Shown: positions 26,280 through 33,988 of the stretch, piece after piece
Layout: the number at the start of each line of letters is the position of its first letter
Numbering within the stretch: position 1 is the first letter of the stretch
The notes under the pieces: model-generated
Database searches by the model: none
What the model was told of the DNA's origin: nothing
Seen by the model: only the letters and a program-made list of their open reading frames with translations
Source: Alteromonas sp. CI.11.F.A3
Lineage (GTDB): Bacteria > Pseudomonadota > Gammaproteobacteria > Enterobacterales > Alteromonadaceae
Direction of reading: 5' to 3'
DNA: 64,000 nt
NCBI RefSeq assembly: GCF_032925565.1
Contig: NZ_CP136708.1
Span: 2,480,001 to 2,544,000 of the forward strand
Position numbers and translations under genes: made by a program

Positions 26280-28928
26280 ATGTCAGTTACAGCTAAACGT
26301 CGGGCGGATTATCTTCCGCCCGCTTTTTCTATCCCGTTAGTCGACCTGACTATTTCATTACATCCCACAAAAACTGTGGTAAAGAGTAAACTTAGCGTTA
26401 AGCGCTCGCTTACTAAAGATACGGTTAAAGACACAGAAAAAAATGACGGAAACAAAAAACAGCCCCTCATCTTAGATGGGAATAAGCTGTCACTTGTTTC
26501 TGTTCATATTAACGGTACACCTTTTAGTGATTACACCTTAGATGATGAAACGTTAACGCTAAATGTAGATGCCGATGATTTTGAATTAGAAATTGAAAAC
26601 CACATCGACCCAGAACACAACAAAGCACTAGAAGGCTTGTACCTTTCGGGCGGTGCTTACTGTACGCAATGTGAAGCAGAAGGTTTTAGGCGCATTACCT
26701 TTTTCCCAGACAGACCCGATGTATTGTCCGTCTATACGGTGAAAGTCATAGGGGATAAATCGTTCCCCATGCTGTTATCAAATGGTAACCCGGTAGAACG
26801 TGGTGAAAACCCTGATGGCACGCACTTTGTTACGTGGCACGATCCTCACCCTAAACCCTGTTATTTATTTGCATTGGTGGCAGGCGACTTCGATTTATTA
26901 ACCGACACTTATACCACCACCAGCGGTAAAGAAGTTGCGCTAGAGTTATATGTCGACAAAGGTAAGAAATCTCAGGGTACATTTGCCTTAGCGTCACTAA
27001 AGCGTGCCATGAAATGGGATGAAGACGTGTTCGGGTTGGAATACGACCTCGATATATACATGATTGTGGCGGTCGACTTCTTTAATATGGGCGCAATGGA
27101 AAACAAAGGCCTGAATGTATTTAACAGCAAGTTTGTTCTGGCCGACCAAGATTCTGCAACTGATGATGATTTCTTTAATGTAGAAGCTGTTATCGCTCAC
27201 GAATACTTCCACAACTGGACTGGAAACCGTGTAACGTGCAGAGACTGGTTCCAGCTTAGTTTAAAAGAAGGGCTAACGGTGTTTCGCGATCAGCAATTCA
27301 GTGCTGACATGACATCGCCGCTAAGTAACCGTATTAAGCATGTACGTGTGATGCGCGAGCACCAGTTTGCAGAAGATGCCAGTGCAATGAGCCATCCTAT
27401 TCGCCCTGAAGAAGTTATTGAGATGAATAACTTTTATACGGTGACGGTATACGATAAAGGCGCAGAAGTAATTCGCATGTTCCATACTCTTTTAGGGCCG
27501 GAAGGTTTTAGAAAAGGAATGGACGAATATTTCCGTCGTCATGATGGCCAAGCAGTCACGTGCGATGATTTTGTTTCTGCCATGCAATCAGCTACCGAGT
27601 TAGATCTTACGCAGTTTTCTCGCTGGTATAGTCAATCTGGTACACCGCAAGTATCCCTTGCTCACAACGTTACCAGCAATGAAACGGGTTATGTACATAC
27701 CTTCACCGTAACGCAAAATACGCCTAGTACAGCAGATCAAAGCGAAAAGCTTCCTTTGTATATTCCTGTAGGTTTTGAGGTTATCGATGAAGACGGTAAT
27801 CGATACCGTGATGATAGTGGTATTATTCAGAACGACTTACTCATCGTCGATGCACCTGAAGTCACGATTACTATCACCTGTGATGCGAAGAAACTAACCC
27901 CAGTACTACTTGGTAACTTTTCTGCCCCAGTAAAAGTACATAATGAGCTAGACACCGCTTCATTACTTACTATATTTGCCCACTCGCAAGATGCATTTAA
28001 TCGTTGGGATGCCATGCAGACTTTATATAACCGCTGTATCAGTGAGTTGTATGAAAACCCAACTGCTACAATAGACAGTGGTATATGGGCGGGTATTCGC
28101 GCTGCAATAGACAGCGAAATCGACAATATTGAGCTTTTAAGTGAATGCTTAGTAATACCTTCATTTGAAACCTTGTGTCAATCTCGAAGCGATATTAGTG
28201 TGCAACCACTCATCGATGCACGAAAAGCGTTTTGTCGTCAGTTTTCTACCCAGTTGGAAGCAGTACTTCTAAATGCGTTTAACGGTATAGCCACACGGGC
28301 CTATAGTTACCAGCAAGATGCCGTTAATGCTCGCCGCTGCAAAAATGTATTGTTGTCTCATTTGGCTCGATTACCTCAGCATCAAGACTTGGTGATATCG
28401 CAGTTCGATATGACCGACAATATGACCGACACCCTAGGTGCCCTTAAAGCAGCGCAATCACTACCCACAGAAGCCTTTGAAAGCTTAATGGCTAAGTTTG
28501 AAGAAAAATGGCGTCACAATCCTTTAGTGTTGGATAAATGGTTTGCCCTGCATGCAACGCAGCCTCGTGAAGATATATTGGCTACCATCACTATGTTAAG
28601 CGAGCATCCTCAATTTAGTCTGGGTAATCCTAACCGCGTACGTTCATTAATTGGGAGTTTCGCGTTTTATAATAGCGAACGCTTCCATAACCTTGATGGG
28701 GAAGGGTATAAGTTTGTAACTGACTACCTCATAAAGCTTGATGCGCTCAACCCTCAAGTTGCAGCACGAATTGTGACTCCACTGATCCAATGGCAAGGGT
28801 TTGCAGAATTCCATCAGGCATTGATGAAAGCACAGTTAGGTCGATTGTTAAATCATAAGGGCTTAAGTAAAGATGTGTTTGAAAAAGTGAGTAAAAGTTT
28901 GGCGTATGACAACCATTCAAGCCACTGA
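26280..28928 (+). CDS. pepN: Aminopeptidase N (M1 family)
   Basis: Broad-specificity cytoplasmic zinc aminopeptidase. From the ATG at 26280 (GGAG seven bases upstream) it has 882 residues. GAMEN exopeptidase motif at 271-275, zinc motif HEYFH at 307-311 and third ligand Glu330, i.e. HExxH-18-E. YTVTVYDKGAEVIRM contains the transition-state tyrosine region. Length and offsets agree with E. coli PepN (870). An upstream in-frame TTG at 26250 is rejected because it precedes the Shine-Dalgarno. Its 3' end overlaps DUF2835 by 23 bp. Confidence 0.96.
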   Translation: MSVTAKRRADYLPPAFSIPLVDLTISLHPTKTVVKSKLSVKRSLTKDTVKDTEKNDGNKKQPLILDGNKLSLVSVHINGTPFSDYTLDDETLTLNVDADDFELEIENHIDPEHNKALEGLYLSGGAYCTQCEAEGFRRITFFPDRPDVLSVYTVKVIGDKSFPMLLSNGNPVERGENPDGTHFVTWHDPHPKPCYLFALVAGDFDLLTDTYTTTSGKEVALELYVDKGKKSQGTFALASLKRAMKWDEDVFGLEYDLDIYMIVAVDFFNMGAMENKGLNVFNSKFVLADQDSATDDDFFNVEAVIAHEYFHNWTGNRVTCRDWFQLSLKEGLTVFRDQQFSADMTSPLSNRIKHVRVMREHQFAEDASAMSHPIRPEEVIEMNNFYTVTVYDKGAEVIRMFHTLLGPEGFRKGMDEYFRRHDGQAVTCDDFVSAMQSATELDLTQFSRWYSQSGTPQVSLAHNVTSNETGYVHTFTVTQNTPSTADQSEKLPLYIPVGFEVIDEDGNRYRDDSGIIQNDLLIVDAPEVTITITCDAKKLTPVLLGNFSAPVKVHNELDTASLLTIFAHSQDAFNRWDAMQTLYNRCISELYENPTATIDSGIWAGIRAAIDSEIDNIELLSECLVIPSFETLCQSRSDISVQPLIDARKAFCRQFSTQLEAVLLNAFNGIATRAYSYQQDAVNARRCKNVLLSHLARLPQHQDLVISQFDMTDNMTDTLGALKAAQSLPTEAFESLMAKFEEKWRHNPLVLDKWFALHATQPREDILATITMLSEHPQFSLGNPNRVRSLIGSFAFYNSERFHNLDGEGYKFVTDYLIKLDALNPQVAARIVTPLIQWQGFAEFHQALMKAQLGRLLNHKGLSKDVFEKVSKSLAYDNHSSH

Positions 28929-29148
28929 TACCGTTTATTACTTCTCAGTTAATGTGCCTTACATTCAATGTGAGGCACTGTACTCTGGTGCTGTGCCTAC
29001 CGTCGTTATGGTGGCGGAAAATGGCACTAGCGTGCAAGTTCCGTCTACCAGAATAAAACAGTTTATTACCTCCCAAGGTGTTGTGGGGCGTTTTCGCATG
29101 ATTGTAGACGTCAATAACAAAATTAAAGCCTTCGAACGGTTACGCTAA
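28906..29148 (+). CDS. DUF2835 family protein
   Basis: 80-residue protein with the DUF2835 pattern: YYFSVNVPYIQCEALYSG, then VQVPSTRIKQFIT and VVGRFRMIVDVNNKIKAFERL. Function unknown in the literature I know. It starts inside pepN (23-bp overlap, different frame) and is therefore translationally linked to it. It is common next to pepN in gammaproteobacteria, which supports reality of the gene. Confidence 0.85.
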   Translation: MTTIQATDTVYYFSVNVPYIQCEALYSGAVPTVVMVAENGTSVQVPSTRIKQFITSQGVVGRFRMIVDVNNKIKAFERLR

Positions 29149-29153
29149 AGCCC

Positions 29154-29180
29154 TCAACCTTTACCTTTGGTTGCTTTTTG
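29154..29180 (+). terminator. Weak terminator after pepN-DUF2835
   Basis: CAACC / GGTTG short stem with a nine-base loop followed by CTTTTTG, six bases after the DUF2835 stop. Short stem; may be assisted. Confidence 0.4.
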
Positions 29181-29290
29181 TGCGTATATTTTTACGATCC
29201 CGCCAATTACTTACACCTTTCGGATAAGTTGCTTTTATAGTCCCCACAAAGCAATAACTATTTGATACGATTAATGTTGTAAATTTTGTT

Positions 29291-29307
29291 AACTGGTACG
29301 ATTACTT
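29291..29307. promoter_or_regulatory. FadR-like operator upstream of the DUF1302 operon
   Basis: AACTGGTACGATTACTT matches the E. coli FadR consensus AGCTGGTCCGAYNTGTT at 13 of 17 positions as I count it, with the left half CTGGTACGA identical to that of the fadBA operator. It lies about 100 bp before the DUF1302 start. That FadR is present in this organism is supported by the FadR/FabR arrangement at fabA. Confidence 0.4.
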
Positions 29308-29320
29308 CTTGCGAAAGTGG

Positions 29321-29341
29321 CAAAATGATGTAATCATTTTG
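29321..29341. repeat. Perfect 9-bp inverted repeat upstream of the DUF1302 gene
   Basis: CAAAATGAT - GTA - ATCATTTTG. It lies 64 bp before the start of the DUF1302 gene and 14 bp after the FadR-like site. It has the size and symmetry of a dimeric regulator's operator; it lacks a T-run and is not a terminator. Confidence 0.5.
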
Positions 29342-29404
29342 TTAATCGTTATGGTTGATCACGATGTCACGCAGCCTTGTGCGTCGACTAGGGAGTATAA
29401 AAAT

Positions 29405-31468
29405 ATGATAAATAAGCCTCGCGCTTTTAAGATGTCACCTGTTGCTGTAGGTGTGCTAACCCTCTTGGGTGCTGCCGCACTTCCTGCTAATGCCGCTAAT
29501 TGGCAAGTAGGTGATGTTAGCATTTCTCTTGATTCTACATTCACAGTGGCTACCAGTATTCGTACTGAGTCTAGAGATTACGATCTTATCGGAAATAGTA
29601 ATCATGCACAGTTTGATTGGTCAGGTTACCACGCTGCATTCAATCCACTTTATCCTAGTAGCGACGTTTGGGCGTTAGCTGACGGCGGTTATTCAACCAA
29701 TGGCGACTTAGGAAATTTATCTCACGATCCAGGTGATGCATTTGCAACACAAATTTCAGGAAACCATGAGTTAGATATTAATTTTGGCGATTTCGGTTTC
29801 TTCGCACGTGGTTTCTGGTTTTACGACTTTGAACAAATGGATGGTGACCGTCCTAATTCAAATGCCATCACCGGTGTTCAATACGATCACTGCCAAGATC
29901 CAGAAGCAGAAGATTTATTATGTACCGACGTGCGTCTTTATGATGCCTTCTTCTATGGCGATTGGTGGATTGGCGATAAGCCGTTAACCCTTCGTGTAGG
30001 TCGTCAAGTTATCAGTTGGGGTGAAAGTACTTTCATCCAACACGGTATCAATACCACAAACCCAGTAGACGTTACCCGTGCTCGTGCACCAGGTGCGGAA
30101 CTTAAAGAAGTATTTATTCCAGTGGGTATGGTTTATGCCTCATTAGGACTAAGCGATACATTAAGTGTGTCGGGTTACTATCAATATGAATGGGAACGCA
30201 GTTGGCTGCCTGTTTCTGGAAGTTACTTTGCTGGTAACGACTTTGCGGGCGAGGGCGGTCAGCGTCAAAACGTCCAGTTAGGTTTCAGTGGTAACCCTGA
30301 TATCGATTTAGACCATTTGTTAACTGCACTTAACGGCTATGGCGATATGTTACGTGCCGGCGGAAATTCTGCAGATATTGCTTCTGCATACTTAGCGTAC
30401 CCAACCAAAGTGGCTATTCGTGGCTATTCTGACGAAGCGCATAAAGATGCCGACGACCAGGGTCAATACGGTTTACGTGTAACTTGGTTCGCTGAAGCGT
30501 TGAATGAATCTGAAATCAGTTTCTACCACATTAACTACCATAGCCAACGTCCACTTATCTCAGGTGTAACTTCTGACTTTACTTCAGAAGGTATTGCATC
30601 GGATTTAGCCTTCATTGCAACCAATGAAGTAACCCGCGATAACATTACTGAACTGGGTGCATTCACCCAATCTGAGTTCTATTATCCAGAAGATATTAAA
30701 TTGTATGGCGTAAGCTTCAATACTAACGTTGGCACAACCGCTTTAGCCGGTGAATTTGCTTACCGTGTTGATGAACCGCTGCAAATTGACGATGTTGAGC
30801 TACTCTATATGGGTATGCCCCAACAACTTGCTAACGCGGGTCTTCGTCCAGATTTAGACGGTATTTCTCAGTTAGGAAACATTGGCAGAGATGTTGGGCC
30901 AGGCGAAACTGCGGAAGGTTTCTTGTTTTCAGACACATGGCAAATGCAGTTAACGGCTTCTCACGTTTACGGTCCTAAGTTTGGTGCGGATAACTTCGTA
31001 CTATTAGGTGAACTAGGTTATGTCAATATTGTTGATATGCCAGATCCAAACGTTATTCGCTTAAATGCACCAGGTACAGCACGTACACCGTCGCTTGAAC
31101 CTACAGCAAGCGGCAATAATCGTGAAGGTCTACACATTGGTCTTTCCGATGGTCCAGAAACTAACCCATTTGCTACTGATGATGCTTGGGGTTATCGATT
31201 GTTGGCGGTGGCTGATTGGAACGACATTATGGCCGGCGTTAACCTTCGAGCTCGTGCTACGTTCTCTCATGATGTAGAGGGTACAACACCAGATCCTCTC
31301 TATGTTTTCACCGAAGATGTTAAATCTGCGGCACTGGCATTAACGTTCGACTACTTAAGCAAGTGGTCAGCAACAGCCTCTTATAGTGCATTCTGGGGCG
31401 GCGTTGGTACCACTAACGCATTGTCAGACAGAGATTTTATTTCGTTTAACATCAAGTATTCAATCTAA
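29405..31468 (+). CDS. DUF1302 outer-membrane beta-barrel-like protein
   Basis: 687 residues from the ATG at 29405 (GGGAG upstream), which begins a proper signal peptide (about 1-30, ending LPANAANW). The in-frame start at 29309 would put 32 odd residues before it. The mature protein is rich in alternating aromatic/polar strands (SISLDSTFTVATSIRTE, ELDINFGDFGFFARGFWFYDFE, LRVGRQVISWGES) and ends in FISFNIKYSI, a terminal strand typical of outer-membrane barrels. DUF1302 has no agreed function. First gene of a four-gene system with DUF1329, a YCF48-like protein and an MMPL pump. Confidence 0.88.
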   Translation: MINKPRAFKMSPVAVGVLTLLGAAALPANAANWQVGDVSISLDSTFTVATSIRTESRDYDLIGNSNHAQFDWSGYHAAFNPLYPSSDVWALADGGYSTNGDLGNLSHDPGDAFATQISGNHELDINFGDFGFFARGFWFYDFEQMDGDRPNSNAITGVQYDHCQDPEAEDLLCTDVRLYDAFFYGDWWIGDKPLTLRVGRQVISWGESTFIQHGINTTNPVDVTRARAPGAELKEVFIPVGMVYASLGLSDTLSVSGYYQYEWERSWLPVSGSYFAGNDFAGEGGQRQNVQLGFSGNPDIDLDHLLTALNGYGDMLRAGGNSADIASAYLAYPTKVAIRGYSDEAHKDADDQGQYGLRVTWFAEALNESEISFYHINYHSQRPLISGVTSDFTSEGIASDLAFIATNEVTRDNITELGAFTQSEFYYPEDIKLYGVSFNTNVGTTALAGEFAYRVDEPLQIDDVELLYMGMPQQLANAGLRPDLDGISQLGNIGRDVGPGETAEGFLFSDTWQMQLTASHVYGPKFGADNFVLLGELGYVNIVDMPDPNVIRLNAPGTARTPSLEPTASGNNREGLHIGLSDGPETNPFATDDAWGYRLLAVADWNDIMAGVNLRARATFSHDVEGTTPDPLYVFTEDVKSAALALTFDYLSKWSATASYSAFWGGVGTTNALSDRDFISFNIKYSI

Positions 31469-31480
31469 AGAGTGATGTAT

Positions 31481-32848
31481 ATGATTAGAAAAATAGGAAT
31501 TATTGCAACAGCGCTTTCAATGGCTCTAACTGGTGCAAGTGTTCACGCTAAGGTTTCTGAAGAAGATGCCAAAAAACTAGGCGGTGAATTAACCCCAATG
31601 GGTGCTATACAAGCTGCGAATGCTGATGGAAGTATCCCAGCATGGACAGGCGGTATCACATCAGCACCTGAAGGTTATTCTGTAGGCGATCACCATCCGA
31701 ACCCTTTTCCAGAAGATAAGGTGTTATTTGAGATAACGGCATCGAACTATAAAGAATATGCTGATTTCCTTTCTGAAGGTCAGAAAAAGTTGTTCGAAGC
31801 GTACCCTGATACTTACCGCATGCCGGTATATCAAACCCGTCGTTCAGCATCTAACCCGCAAGCAATTTATGATGCGACTAAGGTTAATGCGACTAGCGCA
31901 GAATTACTGGATGACGGAAACGGCATAAAAGGCGCTGTATTAGGTGTTCCTTTCCCAATGCCTCAAACAGGTATGGAAGCGATTTGGAACCATATCTTAC
32001 GTTATCGCGGTGCTGCGGTAGAACGTAACGGTGGGCAAGCTGCGGTTACAACATCTGGTGACTACAACGTTATCGGTTTTGATGAACAATTAATGATTAA
32101 GTATGCTGAAGAGGGTGCTACACCTGAAAAGCTAACTGAAGAAAATATCTTGTTCATGTTCAAGCAAAAAGTGACTAAGCCAGCACGTTTGGCAGGTACT
32201 GCTTTGCTAGTACACGAAACCGTAGACCAAGTTAAAGAGCCACGTAAAGCCTGGACCTATAACACAGGTCAGCGCCGTGTACGTTTAGCACCTAACATTG
32301 CTTACGACACGCCAGGAACTGCGGCAGATGGTCTGCGTACTACCGATGACTTCGATATGTTCAACGGTTCTCCTAACCGTTACAACTGGAAACTTGTTGG
32401 TAAACAAGAGATGTTTGTAGCCTATAACAACTATGCACTGCATTCAGATAACGTAAGTTACGATGAGATTCTTCATGCTAACCACGTTAACCCTGATTTA
32501 ACGCGTTGGGAAAAGCACCGTGTTTGGGTGGTTGAAGCCACGTTGAAAGAAGGCTTCCGTCACATTTATCAAAAACGCGTATTCTTCATCGATGAAGACA
32601 GCTGGCAAATTCAAGTTGCTGATATGTATGATAATCGTGGCGAGTTGTACCGTGTTGGTGTAGCTTATGGAGTGAACTACTATGAAGTACCTACACAGTG
32701 GTCAACCCTAGATGCCTATTACGACTTAAACTCTCGCCGTTACTTGGCCATCGGTCTTGATAATGAAGAAGCCATGTATGACTTCTCTATTCGTCCAAGA
32801 GACGTAGAGTTTACGCCTCAGGCGTTACGACGAGAAGGTAAACGCTAA
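31481..32848 (+). CDS. DUF1329 periplasmic/outer-membrane-associated protein
   Basis: 455 residues from the ATG at 31481, nine bases after AAGAG; GTG/ATG codons at 31472 and 31475 are alternatives. Signal peptide MIRKIGIIATALSMALTGASVHA. Family strings: LGGELTPMGAIQAANADGSIPAWTGGI at the N-terminus, WNHILRYRG, NTGQRRVRLAP and EASL-like barrel segments later (KRVFFIDEDSWQIQVADMYDNRGELYRV). DUF1329 proteins resemble the LolB/LppX open-barrel lipid-carrier fold in structure predictions known to me only in general terms, so a lipid-shuttling role is inference. It starts 12 bp after the DUF1302 stop. Confidence 0.88.
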   Translation: MIRKIGIIATALSMALTGASVHAKVSEEDAKKLGGELTPMGAIQAANADGSIPAWTGGITSAPEGYSVGDHHPNPFPEDKVLFEITASNYKEYADFLSEGQKKLFEAYPDTYRMPVYQTRRSASNPQAIYDATKVNATSAELLDDGNGIKGAVLGVPFPMPQTGMEAIWNHILRYRGAAVERNGGQAAVTTSGDYNVIGFDEQLMIKYAEEGATPEKLTEENILFMFKQKVTKPARLAGTALLVHETVDQVKEPRKAWTYNTGQRRVRLAPNIAYDTPGTAADGLRTTDDFDMFNGSPNRYNWKLVGKQEMFVAYNNYALHSDNVSYDEILHANHVNPDLTRWEKHRVWVVEATLKEGFRHIYQKRVFFIDEDSWQIQVADMYDNRGELYRVGVAYGVNYYEVPTQWSTLDAYYDLNSRRYLAIGLDNEEAMYDFSIRPRDVEFTPQALRREGKR

Positions 32849-32863
32849 GCGTTTTGTGTTAAG

Positions 32864-32888
32864 ACGGTTGGCAGTGCCAACCGTTTTT
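32864..32888 (+). terminator. Intra-operon terminator or attenuator
   Basis: ACGGTTGG / CCAACCGT stem with a short CAGTG loop and five T residues between the DUF1329 and YCF48-like genes. It probably lowers expression of the two downstream genes relative to the two upstream ones. Confidence 0.75.
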
Positions 32889-32926
32889 GTTTTCAGACAA
32901 TTAAATTTTAGGGAGAATGGTTAATC

Positions 32927-33973
32927 ATGAAAAAAACCATTGCAGCGTGCATAACTGCAGCACTCGCAGCAAATTACTCCGTAACTGCTTCAGCAGAAGA
33001 TGCCTATATTGCACCCTTAGTTGAACAGTCAGTTTTGCTAGATATTGACGCTGATAAATTTGTCGTTGTTGTCGGAGAACGCGGTCATATTCTTATTTCA
33101 GAAGATGGAACGGCTTTTAATCAAGTTGCCGTGCCCACCCAAGCGACACTCACTGCAACGACTGTAGTGGGCGATAATATTTGGGCGGTAGGCCATGATG
33201 CCACCATCATTCACTCCTCAGACAAGGGCCAAAGCTGGGAAATCCAGAATGTTCAGCCCGCGCTTCAACGTCCATTTTTAGATGTACTATTCTTTGATGA
33301 AAGTCACGGCATTGCTGCTGGCGCTTATGGCCTTTTCTACCGTACCACTGATGGCGGGAAAAGTTGGGAAACTGAGCGTCATGCTAGTTTACTAGACCCA
33401 TACGATCGTGAATATTTGGAAAGCGTCAGAGAAGAAGACGAAGCGTTTTATCAACAAGAATTAGAATCTATTTTACCTCATTTAAATCGTGTAACACGCG
33501 ATGGCGAAAAGCTATACCTTGCTGGAGAAGCGGGTTTATTAGCTAGCAGCGACGATATGGGGAAAAACTGGGAACGTTTTGAAGTTGATTACACTGGCTC
33601 ATTTTTCGATATTAGAGCGCTTGATGAATCAACGCTACTGGCTGTAGGCCTTCGCGGAAATATTTTTGTTTTGCGTGACCAAGGTGAATGGGAATACGTA
33701 AATTCTTGTTCAACCAGTACGTTAAATTCAATTTTACTGTCCGATAACGACACGGTGGTTGCCATGGGTAACAACGGTATGATGGTGTCAGCCACTCGTC
33801 CGCTTCCCGTCAGTGATCACGATCCATACGCAAACCCTGCAAACTGCGAACCTGCAAAAGGTATTACAGTTACACAGGTTGAAGATAAAGCTGCCATGTT
33901 AAATGCCGTTAGCTTTAATGGCCACACCATAGCTGTTACCGCGAATGGTATAAAAACGCTAAATACAAAGTAG
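32927..33973 (+). CDS. YCF48/BNR-like beta-propeller protein
   Basis: 348 residues with a signal peptide (MKKTIAACITAALAANYSVTASAEDA) and repeated blades ending in SSDKGQSWE, TTDGGKSWE and SSDDMGKNWERF, the Asp-box/BNR pattern of YCF48 (photosystem II assembly factor HCF136) relatives. Bacterial members beside MMPL pumps probably act as periplasmic assembly or adaptor proteins, but this is inference. It lies 15 bp before the RND gene, with which it is surely co-transcribed. Confidence 0.85.
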   Translation: MKKTIAACITAALAANYSVTASAEDAYIAPLVEQSVLLDIDADKFVVVVGERGHILISEDGTAFNQVAVPTQATLTATTVVGDNIWAVGHDATIIHSSDKGQSWEIQNVQPALQRPFLDVLFFDESHGIAAGAYGLFYRTTDGGKSWETERHASLLDPYDREYLESVREEDEAFYQQELESILPHLNRVTRDGEKLYLAGEAGLLASSDDMGKNWERFEVDYTGSFFDIRALDESTLLAVGLRGNIFVLRDQGEWEYVNSCSTSTLNSILLSDNDTVVAMGNNGMMVSATRPLPVSDHDPYANPANCEPAKGITVTQVEDKAAMLNAVSFNGHTIAVTANGIKTLNTK

Positions 33974-33988
33974 GGTGGTTTCGCTTTT

